Positions 25,747-35,291 of a stretch of DNA of 37,838 nt are shown in pieces. A model generated the notes under the pieces. The model saw only the letters and a program-made list of their open reading frames with translations, had not been told where the DNA came from and searched no databases. The number at the start of each line of letters is the position of its first letter. Positions within the stretch are counted from its first letter, which is position 1. The stretch comes from a bacterium (GTDB lineage Bacteria > Patescibacteriota > Minisyncoccia > Minisyncoccales > JANBVM01): the NCBI GenBank assembly GCA_030588745.1, contig JAUUXB010000006.1, positions 1 to 37,838 of the forward strand, written 5' to 3'. A program made the translations under genes and the position numbers.

Positions 25747-28113
25747 ATGCCAAAATCAAAAAAACTAGCTCTCTGGCTTAAAGATATTTCAAACAAAGAC
25801 ACAAAACTGGTTGGTGGAAAAAATGCTTCTTTGGGTGAAATGTTTTCTAAACTTAGCAAAAAAGGAATAAACATTCCTGATGGATTTGCCTTAACTTCAA
25901 GCGCTTACTGGTATTTTTTAAAAGAAAATGGAATTGATAAAAAATTAAAAGAAATTTTTAAAAACTTTAATCCTAAAAGTTTAACAAGCTTGAAAAAAAC
26001 AGGAAAACAAGCTAGAACTGCAATTCTAAGAGGCAAGCTTCCAGAAAAATTAAAAGAAGAGGCAATTAAAAACTATGCGCTTTTGTCAAAAAAATACTCT
26101 GAAAAACAAAGTGATGTAGCAGTACGCTCATCAGCAACTGCAGAAGATTTGAAAACAGCAAGTTTTGCAGGGCAAATGGAAACTTATTTAAATATTAAAG
26201 GGGGAAAAGAACTGTTAGAAGCCATTAAAAAATGTATGGCTTCTTTGTTTACTGACCGTTCAATTTCCTACAGGGAAGAAAAAGGTTTTAATCATTTGAA
26301 AATTGCCCTGTCTGTTGGAATTCAAAAGATGATTAGGTCTGATTTAGCTTGTTCAGGAGTAATGTTTACAATTGATACAGAGTCTGGGTTTAAAGATGTG
26401 GTTTTGATTAATTCAATTTTTGGAATAGGTGAATTAATTGTTAAGGGAAAAATAACTCCTGATGAGTTTTATGTTTTTAAACCTACCTTTAAAAAGGGTT
26501 ATAAATCTATAATTGTTAGGAATCTAGGAAGAAAAACAAGAAAATATATTTACAACAAAGATAATGGTTTGAAAGAAGTTAAAGTTTCTTTAAAAGACCA
26601 GCAAAAATTTTCCTTAACCGACAAAGAGATTTTAACTTTAACTGATTGGGCCTGTAAAATTGAAGAGCACTATAATTTCCCACAAGATATTGAATGGGCG
26701 AAAGACGGCAAATCAAATAAGTTATTCATTGTTCAATCCAGACCAGAAACTGTTCACAGCGTTAAAAGTAAAAATGTTTACGAGGAATATAAAATTAAAA
26801 CTGACAAAAAACCAGTTCTAACTGGCATTGCTATTGGTAATAAAATAGGTCAGGGCAAAACAAAAGTTATTACTAATGTATCAAAAATAAATCAGTTTAA
26901 AAAAGGAGAAGTATTAATAACTAGAATGACTGATCCTGATTGGGTTCCTATTATGAGATTAGCTTCAGCAATTATTACTGATGAAGGTGGTAGAACTTGT
27001 CACTCAGCAATAATCAGCAGGGAGTTGGGCATTCCTTGTATTGTTGGAACAAAAAAAGCGACAAAGATTTTGAAAACAGGCCAGAATATAACTGTTGACT
27101 GTACAAAGGGCAGGGTATTTGAGGGAATAATTCCATTTAAAGTTAAAAAATATAATTTGAAAAAGATTCCAAAACTACCTGTCAGCATTAGTTTGAATTT
27201 AGGAGCACCTGAAATTGCTTTCAAAAGTTCATTTCTGCCAGTCGATGGAGTTGGTTTAGCAAGGGAAGAATTCATAATTGCTGAGAAAATTAGAATTCAT
27301 CCTTTAGCACTTTATCACTTTAATAAATTAAAAGATAAAAAAGTTAAAGCAAAAATTGAGAAATTAACTTTTGGTTACAAAGACAAAAAACAATACTTTA
27401 TTGATAAATTAGCTGAAGGAATATCCCAAATTGCAGCTGCATTTTATCCAAAAGATGTAATTGTTAGATTATCTGATTTTAAGACAAATGAATATGCAAG
27501 TTTAATAGGTGGAGCATTGTTTGAGCCAGAAGAGTCAAATCCAATGCTGGGTTGGAGGGGCGCTTCAAGGTATTATGATAAGGAATTTGAGCCAGCTTTT
27601 AAAATGGAGTGTCTGGCAATTAAAAAAGCCAGAGAAGTTTTTGGGCTAAAAAACATTTGGGCAATGGTTCCATTTTGCAGGACTCCAGAGGAAGGAAAGA
27701 AGGTACTAGAGTTAATGGCTAAAAGCAATCTTAAAAAAGGTAATGACGGGCTAAAGGTTATTGTAATGTGTGAGATTCCTTCAAATGTTATTTCAGCTGA
27801 TGAATTTTTAAAAATATTTGATGGTATGAGTATTGGCTCAAATGATTTAACTCAATTAGTTTTAGGAATGGACAGGGATAATGCTAAAATAGCATATATT
27901 GCTGATGAAAGAGATGAGTCAGTTAAAAAAATGATATCAGACGTGATAGGTAAGTGTAAAAAAAGAAAAAAATATGTTGGAATTTGCGGTGAGGGGCCAA
28001 GTTATTTTGTAGATTTTGCAAGGTTTTTGATAAAAGAAAAGATTGATGCAATTTCTTTAAATCCAGGCAGCGTAATAAAAACTATAATTAACCTTTCTAA
28101 AAAAGAAAAATAA
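25747..28113 (+). CDS. ppsA: Phosphoenolpyruvate synthase
   Basis: VGGKNASLGEM, VAVRSSATAEDLKTASFAGQ, DEGGRTCHSAIISRELGIPCIVG, GICGEGPS. Confidence 0.93.
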   Translation: MPKSKKLALWLKDISNKDTKLVGGKNASLGEMFSKLSKKGINIPDGFALTSSAYWYFLKENGIDKKLKEIFKNFNPKSLTSLKKTGKQARTAILRGKLPEKLKEEAIKNYALLSKKYSEKQSDVAVRSSATAEDLKTASFAGQMETYLNIKGGKELLEAIKKCMASLFTDRSISYREEKGFNHLKIALSVGIQKMIRSDLACSGVMFTIDTESGFKDVVLINSIFGIGELIVKGKITPDEFYVFKPTFKKGYKSIIVRNLGRKTRKYIYNKDNGLKEVKVSLKDQQKFSLTDKEILTLTDWACKIEEHYNFPQDIEWAKDGKSNKLFIVQSRPETVHSVKSKNVYEEYKIKTDKKPVLTGIAIGNKIGQGKTKVITNVSKINQFKKGEVLITRMTDPDWVPIMRLASAIITDEGGRTCHSAIISRELGIPCIVGTKKATKILKTGQNITVDCTKGRVFEGIIPFKVKKYNLKKIPKLPVSISLNLGAPEIAFKSSFLPVDGVGLAREEFIIAEKIRIHPLALYHFNKLKDKKVKAKIEKLTFGYKDKKQYFIDKLAEGISQIAAAFYPKDVIVRLSDFKTNEYASLIGGALFEPEESNPMLGWRGASRYYDKEFEPAFKMECLAIKKAREVFGLKNIWAMVPFCRTPEEGKKVLELMAKSNLKKGNDGLKVIVMCEIPSNVISADEFLKIFDGMSIGSNDLTQLVLGMDRDNAKIAYIADERDESVKKMISDVIGKCKKRKKYVGICGEGPSYFVDFARFLIKEKIDAISLNPGSVIKTIINLSKKEK

Positions 28114-28115
28114 TT

Positions 28116-29075
28116 ATGTTTGATGTTATAACTTTTGGTTCAGCTACACTAGATGTTTTTGTTAGTTATGAGAAAATAGGTGTTTCTTTAAAAAATAAAA
28201 GAAAGGGGATATTTTTACCTTTGGGTGAAAAGCTTGAAGGAGAAAAAATATTCTTTTATTCTGGAGGTGGAGGCACTAACTCAGCTGCTACTTTTGGCAA
28301 CCAGGGGCTAAAAACCGCTTTTTGTGGAATGATAGGCAATGATTTTGCCGGAAAAATTGTTTTAGAAGATTTAAAGAAATTTAATATTGACAAGAGATTT
28401 GTTTTTCAAACAGACAAAGAGTTAACAGGAATGTCTGTTATTTTCAGCGGTAAAAAAGGAAAAGTAATTCTGCCCTATAGGGGAGCATCAAGACTGTTAA
28501 CTGTTAAAGATATTCCCTTTAAAGATTTAAAAGCAAAATGGTTTTATTTAGCTTCTTTATCAGGAAAGTTAGTTAAAGATTTTTTAAAAATCATTGATTT
28601 TGCTAAAAAGAATAGAATTAAGACTGCTTTTAATCCAAGCAAATATCAACTGAAATCAGTTGATATTAAAAAAGCATTGAAAAAAGTGAATATTCTGATT
28701 CTTAATCAAGAAGAAGCAGGTTTTCTTACCAAAACCTCTTTCCAAAAAGAAAAAGCTGTTTTTAGAAAACTTGATAGATTAGTAGATGGCATTTGTATTA
28801 TGACAAAAGGAAAACAAGGAGTAGCAGTTTCTGACGGAAAATTTCTATACACTGCTCCTAGCTTTAGAGTAAAACTTGTTGACGAAACTGGAGCAGGAGA
28901 CTCATTTGGTTCTGGTTTTGTTGTTCAGTATATTAAAAATAACAACATAGTTTCAGCAATTCAATTTGCTATAGCTAATTCAACTGCTAACGTGAAAGAG
29001 TGGGGAGCAAAAGATGGAATTTTAAAAAAAGGACAGAAATGGAAAAAGGTTAAAGTAAAAAAACAAAAACTATGA
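28116..29075 (+). CDS. PfkB-family sugar kinase
   Basis: GGGGTNSAATFGNQGL and DETGAGDSFGSGFV. Confidence 0.88.
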   Translation: MFDVITFGSATLDVFVSYEKIGVSLKNKRKGIFLPLGEKLEGEKIFFYSGGGGTNSAATFGNQGLKTAFCGMIGNDFAGKIVLEDLKKFNIDKRFVFQTDKELTGMSVIFSGKKGKVILPYRGASRLLTVKDIPFKDLKAKWFYLASLSGKLVKDFLKIIDFAKKNRIKTAFNPSKYQLKSVDIKKALKKVNILILNQEEAGFLTKTSFQKEKAVFRKLDRLVDGICIMTKGKQGVAVSDGKFLYTAPSFRVKLVDETGAGDSFGSGFVVQYIKNNNIVSAIQFAIANSTANVKEWGAKDGILKKGQKWKKVKVKKQKL

Positions 29076-29932
29076 AAATTAAAGACTATCTTCAAAAAGC
29101 TAAAAAAGGGAATTGGGCTGTTGGCCAGTTTAATTTTTCAACACTAGAACAGCTTAAAGCCATAATCCAGGCTGTTGAAAAACTTAATTCACCTGTAATT
29201 TTAGGCACCTCTGAAGGAGAAAGCAGGTTTGTTGGTTTAAAACAAGCTGTGACTTTAGTTGATTCATATCGTCAAGATAAGAATCTTGCTCTTTTTTTAA
29301 ACCTTGACCACGGCAAATCATTTGATTATATTGAAAAAGCAATAGATGCTGGTTATGATGGAGTGCATTTTGATGGTTCAGGCTTTGATTTTGAAGAGAA
29401 TATTAGAACTTCAAAAAAGATTGTAGAGTATGCACATAAAAAAGGAGTTTTAGTTGAAGGTGAAATTAATCCTATATTGGGAACTTCCAGGGTTCTTGAA
29501 AAAATACCAGAAGCCAGTCAAAAAGATTTAACTGACCCCAAGCAAGCCTTTAGATTTATTAGAGAAACTAAGGTTGATAGCTTGGCAGTAAATATTGGAA
29601 GTTTTCATGGAATTGAAACCACTGGCAAAAGTCCTGTTATTGATTTTAATAGGTTAAAAGAAATAAAGGGGCAGACTTCTGATAAATTTCTTGTTCTTCA
29701 CGGTGGCTCAGGTATAGCTGACAAAGATATCAAAGAAGTTATTGCTCAAGGAATTGTGAAAATAAATGTTAATACTGAGCTAAGAATAGCTTATACCAAT
29801 GCCTTAAAGCAGGTACTGAAGAATAAGCCCTTGGAAACCACGCCATACAAGTTAATGCCAGAAGTTGTTAGTATAGTTTCTAAAATTGTTGAAGCAAAGA
29901 TTAAACTTTTTGGCTCTGACAACAAAACATGA
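29072..29932 (+). CDS. fba: Class II fructose-bisphosphate aldolase family
   Basis: VGQFNFSTLEQLKAI, LNLDHGKS, VHFDGSGFDFEENI, VEGEINPI, VLHGGSGI. Confidence 0.88.
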   Translation: MKIKDYLQKAKKGNWAVGQFNFSTLEQLKAIIQAVEKLNSPVILGTSEGESRFVGLKQAVTLVDSYRQDKNLALFLNLDHGKSFDYIEKAIDAGYDGVHFDGSGFDFEENIRTSKKIVEYAHKKGVLVEGEINPILGTSRVLEKIPEASQKDLTDPKQAFRFIRETKVDSLAVNIGSFHGIETTGKSPVIDFNRLKEIKGQTSDKFLVLHGGSGIADKDIKEVIAQGIVKINVNTELRIAYTNALKQVLKNKPLETTPYKLMPEVVSIVSKIVEAKIKLFGSDNKT

Positions 29933-30612
29933 TTAGTTTAAAAGCAAAACAAAGAAAAGAAAAGGATTCAATGAAATTAAGGGCACAAGGTAAAGCGCCC
30001 GCTGTTTTATATGGGCCCAAAACAAAGAACCTGAATTTAGAGGTTGACTTAAAAGAGTTTGATAAAGTATATAATGAAGCAGGGGAGAGCTCTTTAATTT
30101 CTCTTGATGTTGGTGGCCAAAAAGAAAAGTTTTTAGTTTTAATTCATGATATTCAGTTTGATGCTTTAACTGAAAAACCAATCCATATTGATTTTTATCA
30201 GCCCAACCTAAAAAAAGAAGTTGAATCAACTGTTCTATTGGTTATTGAAGGTGAGGCGCCAGTAATAAAAGAGTTTGGTGGCACTTTGGTTAAAAAGATT
30301 TCTGATATTAGGGTGAAAGCACTTCCTCAGGACCTTCCAAGAGAAATTAAGGTTGATATTTCAAACTTAAAAACCTTTGAAGATAATATTGTGGTTAAAG
30401 ACTTACCTGTTTCTTCCAAAGTTAAGATTTTAAAGGATCCTGAAGAAATAATAATTACTGTTTCTGCTCCTCAGAAAGTTGAAGAAGAACTAGAAAAGCC
30501 AATTGAAGAAAAAGAACCAGAAGTAGTAAAGAAAGAAAAAGAAGAGAAGGTAGAAGAAAAAGAAGAAGCTCCTGTGTCTGAAGAGCAGGGAAAAGAGAAA
30601 AAAGAAAAATAA
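29929..30612 (+). CDS. rplY: Ribosomal protein L25/CTC form with charged C-terminal tail
   Basis: KGKAPAVLYGP, IHDIQFDALTEKPIHIDFYQ; Glu/Lys-rich tail. Confidence 0.88.
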   Translation: MISLKAKQRKEKDSMKLRAQGKAPAVLYGPKTKNLNLEVDLKEFDKVYNEAGESSLISLDVGGQKEKFLVLIHDIQFDALTEKPIHIDFYQPNLKKEVESTVLLVIEGEAPVIKEFGGTLVKKISDIRVKALPQDLPREIKVDISNLKTFEDNIVVKDLPVSSKVKILKDPEEIIITVSAPQKVEEELEKPIEEKEPEVVKKEKEEKVEEKEEAPVSEEQGKEKKEK

Positions 30613-30620
30613 TTACAAAA

Positions 30621-31976
30621 ATGTTGAGCAAGAAGTTTTTAAAAACACTATTATGTTTTGCTTTATTAGCAGGATTTGTTTTGCCTGTTTTTAATTACAT
30701 CAGCTATCAGGCTTCAGCTCAAAGCCCTCAAGAAGAAAGACAGGTCCTTGAACAGGAGTTAAGAGAACTAGAAGAGCAACTTTTACTTATTGAAAATGAT
30801 ATTGAAAAAACTGAAAAAGAGAGGAAAACTCTTCAAAATGATATTTATCTTTTAAGACGAAAAATTCAGAGCTTAAATGTTCAGATTCAGCAAAGCAATA
30901 CAATGATTCAGGATCTTACGCTCCAGATAGATGACACAGAAGGTTCAATTGAACAAACCTCGCTTAAAGTGGAGGAATCAAAAGACCGACTTTCTGCAAT
31001 TCTAAGGAAAATCAATCAGGAAGATGAAAAATCTATAATTGAGATTTTCCTTACAGAAGAGAATCTATCTGATTTTTTCGAAGACTTAATAGCTTTAGAA
31101 ACTTTAAATAATAATAGCCGTGAACTTTTAACAAGCATTAAGTCATTAAAATCCAGCCTTGAAGAGCAAAAGGAGTCTTTAGATGAAGAGAAGATGGACC
31201 TAGAAACAATAGTTAAGGTAAGGATGTTGCAAAGACAAGAAAGCAGTCAATTAAAAACTGAGCAGGAAAGTTATCTAAAATTAACTGAGGAGCAATATCA
31301 GGAACAATTAAAAGAAAAAGAAGAGACAGAGAAAAAAGCCAGTGAAATCAGGGCAAGGATATTTGAATTAATTGGTGTTCCTAAAGCGCCTACTTTTGGC
31401 GAGGCCTATGAAATTGCAAAATATGTGTCAGGTGTTACTGGTGTTAGACCTGCTTTAATTCTTGCTGTTTTAACTCAAGAATCAAATATTGGGAAAAATG
31501 TTGGCCAGTGTTATTTAACAGATACTACAACCGGAAGAGGTGTGAGAATAACTAGTGGAAAGAAAGAAATTAAAACAATGAATCCTACCAGAGATTTGCC
31601 ATATTTTCTTGAGATATGTCGAAAGCTTGGCCGCGATCCTTTGAACACTCCAGTGTCCTGCCCAATGAGTATTGGCTGGGGTGGAGCAATGGGACCAGCT
31701 CAGTTTATACCTGACACCTGGGGAAATCCTAAATATGGATATGGTCAAAAAGTAAAAGAAGTTACTGGCAAAGAAGCTGATCCATGGGATATTAGAGATG
31801 CATTTTTAGCATCTGGTCTTTATCTGAGAGATTTAGGAGCAAAAACTAATGAGTTTAGGGCTGTGATGAGGTATTTTTCAGGTTATCGTTGGTCAAAATG
31901 GGAAGAGTTCTACGGCAGGTCAGTTTTAGCTATTGCTGCTAATTATGAGAAAGATATTAAGGAGCTTGAGAACTAA
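30621..31976 (+). CDS. Secreted coiled-coil protein with C-terminal lytic transglycosylase-like domain
   Basis: Signal peptide, long coiled coil, then LAVLTQESNIGKN...GAMGPAQFIPDTW...ASGLYLRDLG. Confidence 0.82.
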   Translation: MLSKKFLKTLLCFALLAGFVLPVFNYISYQASAQSPQEERQVLEQELRELEEQLLLIENDIEKTEKERKTLQNDIYLLRRKIQSLNVQIQQSNTMIQDLTLQIDDTEGSIEQTSLKVEESKDRLSAILRKINQEDEKSIIEIFLTEENLSDFFEDLIALETLNNNSRELLTSIKSLKSSLEEQKESLDEEKMDLETIVKVRMLQRQESSQLKTEQESYLKLTEEQYQEQLKEKEETEKKASEIRARIFELIGVPKAPTFGEAYEIAKYVSGVTGVRPALILAVLTQESNIGKNVGQCYLTDTTTGRGVRITSGKKEIKTMNPTRDLPYFLEICRKLGRDPLNTPVSCPMSIGWGGAMGPAQFIPDTWGNPKYGYGQKVKEVTGKEADPWDIRDAFLASGLYLRDLGAKTNEFRAVMRYFSGYRWSKWEEFYGRSVLAIAANYEKDIKELEN

Positions 31977-32703
31977 TTTTAGATTCAAGTTTTTTTAAAG
32001 TTTTAAATACCCGGTCTAGTTTCCCTTCCATAATGTTAGCTAAATCGTGCCAGCTTTTTTTTATTCTATGATCAGTGATTCTGTTTTGAGGGAAATTATA
32101 TGTTCTTATCTTATCAGCTCTTCTTGCCCATTTTATCTGAGCTCTTCTTTCTTTTGATAACTTTTCAATGTTTTTTGATTCTTCTTCTTCTAAGACTTTA
32201 GCTTGAAGAATTGCAAGAGCATTTTCTTTGTTTTGAAGCTGGTTTCTTTCAGATTGGGAGGTAACAACAATACCTGTTGGCTGGTGAGTGATTCTGACAG
32301 CAGTTTCACGTTTATTAACATACTGGCCTCCTGGTCCTGATGCTCTGTAGTAATCAATCTTTAGTTCATCTGCTCTTACAGTTATTTCAGTTTTTTTTGG
32401 TTTTGGAAATACAGCAACAGAAACGGTTGAAGTGTGAATTCTTCCTGCTTTTTCTGTTTTAGGTATTCTTTGGACTCTGTGAACTCCGGCTTCATATTTC
32501 ATTTTATCAAAAACATCACCATTTTTTAATTCAAAAACAACCTGCTTGTATCCACCCAGTTCTGTGGGGTGTGAATCAAGAGTTTTCTGCTTCCAGTTTT
32601 TATTTTGAGCATAACGAGAATACATTTTTAATAAATCAGCAGCAAAAAGTGCTGCTTCTTTACCTCCTGCTCCTGCTCTGATTTCAACGATTACTGATGG
32701 CAT
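31957..32703 (-). CDS. prfA: Peptide chain release factor 1, apparently lacking N-terminal domain 1
   Basis: MPSVIVEIRAGAGGKEAALFAADL..., HRVQRIPKTEKAGRIHTS, GPGGQYVNKRETAVRITHQPTG. ATG at 32703 is 1 nt after the rpmE stop; the 32856 start in the track overlaps rpmE in another frame. Confidence 0.85.
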   Translation of the reverse strand: MPSVIVEIRAGAGGKEAALFAADLLKMYSRYAQNKNWKQKTLDSHPTELGGYKQVVFELKNGDVFDKMKYEAGVHRVQRIPKTEKAGRIHTSTVSVAVFPKPKKTEITVRADELKIDYYRASGPGGQYVNKRETAVRITHQPTGIVVTSQSERNQLQNKENALAILQAKVLEEEESKNIEKLSKERRAQIKWARRADKIRTYNFPQNRITDHRIKKSWHDLANIMEGKLDRVFKTLKKLESKISSQAP

Positions 32704-32704
32704 T

Positions 32705-32929
32705 TCACTTTTTTTTCTTAAACTTTTCTTTTTTTGCCAGTTTTTCCTTGAATTTCTGAACCTGGCCCATTGTGTCCAGTAGTTTTTCTTTTCCAGTATA
32801 AAAAGGATGACATTTTGAACAAATCTCAGTTTCAATGAATTCTTTTGTTGAACCAACGTTAAAAGTATTGCCGCAAGCGCATTTAACCTGAGCGTGCGGA
32901 TAATATTTTGGGTGAGTATCTTTTTTCAT
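32705..32929 (-). CDS. rpmE: Ribosomal protein L31
   Basis: [50 protein letters not shown]. Confidence 0.93.
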   Translation of the reverse strand: MKKDTHPKYYPHAQVKCACGNTFNVGSTKEFIETEICSKCHPFYTGKEKLLDTMGQVQKFKEKLAKKEKFKKKK

Positions 32930-33053
32930 ATCTTATTATTGATTTTACAAATCAAATATTAACACATATTGATTAAAAATCAAGAAAATCTTCATTAAAG
33001 TGTTGATAAAGGGCTTGCAAAAATATATTAAAATGATATATTTATATGATTAT

Positions 33054-33839
33054 ATGGTAAAAAATGATTTTAAACTTGACATAAAAGAAATGGCCAAAGC
33101 AGGTTTGCATTTTGGCCACAGATCTTCAAAAACTCATCCAAAGATGAAGCCCTTTATTCATGGAACCAGAAACACTGTTAACTTAATTGATTTAGATAAA
33201 ACAAAAGAAAGCTTTGAAAAAGCCCTGGAGGCTGTTAAAAAAATAGTGGCTGAAAACAAGAACTTGCTTATTGTTGGAACAAAGGTTCAGGCAAAAAAGC
33301 TGGTTGAGGACTTTGCCAAAGAGCATGAGCTTCCTTTTGTCAATGAAAGATGGCTGGGAGGCACTATCAGCAATTTTAAAGTCATTAAAAAAAGAATTGA
33401 TTATTTTAATGATTTAGAAGAGAAAAAGAAAACGGGTGAACTGGCCAAATATACAAAGAAAGAAAGAGGTCAAATTGATTTGGAGCTGGAAAGATTGAAG
33501 AAAAAATTTGAAGGTATCAGGACCCTGGAAAAACTGCCAGAGGCAATCTTTGTTTTAGATGTCACAAAAGATAGCCTGGCAGTAAAAGAAGCAAGAGAAA
33601 ACAACATAATTACTATTGGTGTTTGTGATGCTAATTCTGACCCAAGTTCAATTGATTGGGTGATTCCAGCCAATGATGATTCCATCAGTGCAATAAAGTA
33701 TGTTTTAAGTAAGCTGTCTCTTGCAGTTGAGAAGGGAAAAGAACTGGAGAAAGAGCTGAAAGAAGCAAAAGAAAAAGAACTTAAAGAAGAATCAGAAAAA
33801 GAAGAATCAGAAAAAAAAGAATCAGAAAAAGAAGAATAA
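33054..33839 (+). CDS. rpsB: Ribosomal protein S2; start corrected from 33000
   Basis: AGLHFGHRSSKTHPKMKPFIHG, NERWLGGTISNFKVI, LPEAIFVLDVTKDSLAVKEA; upstream ORF extension overlaps a likely promoter. Confidence 0.92.
   Translation: MVKNDFKLDIKEMAKAGLHFGHRSSKTHPKMKPFIHGTRNTVNLIDLDKTKESFEKALEAVKKIVAENKNLLIVGTKVQAKKLVEDFAKEHELPFVNERWLGGTISNFKVIKKRIDYFNDLEEKKKTGELAKYTKKERGQIDLELERLKKKFEGIRTLEKLPEAIFVLDVTKDSLAVKEARENNIITIGVCDANSDPSSIDWVIPANDDSISAIKYVLSKLSLAVEKGKELEKELKEAKEKELKEESEKEESEKKESEKEE
33786..33839 (+). repeat. 15-nt tandem repeat in the rpsB 3' end
   Basis: GAAGAATCAGAAAAA x2, AAAGAATCAGAAAAA, GAAGAATAA; encodes EESEK EESEK KESEK EE. Confidence 0.9.
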
Positions 33840-33841
33840 AT

Positions 33842-34285
33842 ATGGCATCTATTGAACAAATAAAAAAACTTCGTAATATTACAGGAGTTTCCATAACTGA
33901 ATGCAAAAAAGCTTTAGAAAAAGCAAATGGTGATATTGAAAAAGCTAGAAAAGTTTTAAAAGATTCAGGAAAGGATTTTGCCCGCAAAAGATTAAACAGA
34001 GAAACAAAAGCAGGGATAATTGACAGTTACATTCATTCTGATAAAAAGGTTGGGGTACTGCTTAAGCTTCAGTGCGAGTCAGATTTTGTTGCCCGTTCAG
34101 ATGATTTTTCTAAGTTAGCGCATGAACTTTGCCTTCAGATTGCTGCATCAGTTGAAGATAAGTCTCTTCTTAAGCAAGCTTGGATTAAAGACCAGAAAAG
34201 AACAGTTAAGGATTTAATTGATGAATATATTGCAAAATTTGGGGAAAATATAATCGTAGAAAAGTTTATTCGATATGAAATTTGA
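33842..34285 (+). CDS. tsf: Elongation factor Ts, short form
   Basis: IKKLRNITGVSITECKKALEKANGDIEKA, QCESDFVARSDDF; 147 aa. Confidence 0.9.
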   Translation: MASIEQIKKLRNITGVSITECKKALEKANGDIEKARKVLKDSGKDFARKRLNRETKAGIIDSYIHSDKKVGVLLKLQCESDFVARSDDFSKLAHELCLQIAASVEDKSLLKQAWIKDQKRTVKDLIDEYIAKFGENIIVEKFIRYEI

Positions 34286-34649
34286 ATCAATCCTGCAAAT
34301 TATTCTTTTTGGCAGCTCCATTGGATTAGGGGGCATTATATTTAAAAAAATCTCTGTTTTAAGAAACTTACCTGATGATTATTCTCAAACTTCTGAAAAA
34401 AAACAAGAGTTTGTTTTACGATTAAAAGCAGGAATTAAAAAGCGCAATCCCTTAAAAGGCTTGTCTTATGAGATGGTTCTGGAGAAAATTCTAACAGGTC
34501 TTAGAATACTTTCTTTAAAGCTTGAAGGCAAGACATCTAATTCTTTGCAGGAATTAAGACAGAATATTAAGGAAAGAAAGATAAGAGAAAACGATAATTA
34601 TTGGGAGAAAATCAAAAAGTCAACAAAACGCAACTCAAAAACTAAATGA
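34275..34649 (+). CDS. Hypothetical protein with N-terminal TM segment
   Basis: Overlaps the tsf 3' end; hydrophobic N-terminus ILQIILFGSSIGLGGIIF; no family recognised. Confidence 0.6.
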   Translation: MKFESILQIILFGSSIGLGGIIFKKISVLRNLPDDYSQTSEKKQEFVLRLKAGIKKRNPLKGLSYEMVLEKILTGLRILSLKLEGKTSNSLQELRQNIKERKIRENDNYWEKIKKSTKRNSKTK

Positions 34650-34656
34650 TTAAAAG

Positions 34657-34728
34657 CCACCTTAGCTCAGACGGCAGAGCAATGGTTTTGTAAACCATAG
34701 GTCCGCGGTTCGATCCCGCGAGGTGGCT
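34657..34728 (+). tRNA. tRNA-Thr (anticodon TGT), no encoded CCA
   Basis: Acceptor GCCACCT/AGGTGGC; anticodon stem-loop ATGGT-TTTGTAA-ACCAT; T arm CGCGG-TTCGATC-CCGCG. Confidence 0.93.
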
Positions 34729-34754
34729 CATTAATTAGTTATTTTTTATTTAAA

Positions 34755-35291
34755 GTGGAGAAACTCGTTTTAGTAAATGAAAAAGATGAAGCAATTGGCC
34801 TTGAGGAAAAGGTAAAATGCCATAAGGGTAAAGGAATTTTGCATAGGGCTTTTACTATTCTTTTATTTGACAATAAAAAAAGAGTTTTGCTTCAAAAAAG
34901 AGCTGAATCCAAAATGCTCTGGCCGTTTTATTGGGAAACAACTTGCTCCAGCCATCCAAAAGAAAATGAAACTTATGAGGGGTCAGGCAAAAGAAGATTA
35001 AAAGAAGAATTAAGAATTAATACGCCTCTTAAACTAGCTGATAAGTTTGTATACCATTCTTATTACAAAGATATTGGTGCAGAATATGAGTTTTGTGCTA
35101 TTTTAGTGGGTAAATATGATAAAGAAAACATAGATTTTAACACTGAGGAAGTTAAGGATGTTAAATGGATTACAATCAATGAGCTTAAACAGGAATTGAA
35201 TAGAAATCCTCAAAACTATGCTCCTTGGTTGGGAATTGCATTAGAAAGACTTTTTAATCAATATGGAAGCAACCTTAAGAATTTACTTTAA
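34755..35291 (+). CDS. idi: Type 1 isopentenyl-diphosphate isomerase (Nudix fold), GTG start
   Basis: LVNEKDEAIG, LHRAFTILLFD, WETTCSSHP, GSGKRRLKEEL. Confidence 0.88.
   Translation: MEKLVLVNEKDEAIGLEEKVKCHKGKGILHRAFTILLFDNKKRVLLQKRAESKMLWPFYWETTCSSHPKENETYEGSGKRRLKEELRINTPLKLADKFVYHSYYKDIGAEYEFCAILVGKYDKENIDFNTEEVKDVKWITINELKQELNRNPQNYAPWLGIALERLFNQYGSNLKNLL

Noticed and set aside
32704-32856. Upstream extension of the prfA ORF (start 32856)
   Set aside because: Overlaps rpmE in another frame and is low-complexity; ATG 32703 fits the operon and the conserved RF1 start of domain 2.
33470-33859. 129-aa Ser/Phe-rich minus-strand ORF over rpsB
   Set aside because: Shadow of the Glu/Lys-rich S2 coding sequence; the same applies to the other antisense ORFs lying inside well-recognised genes.
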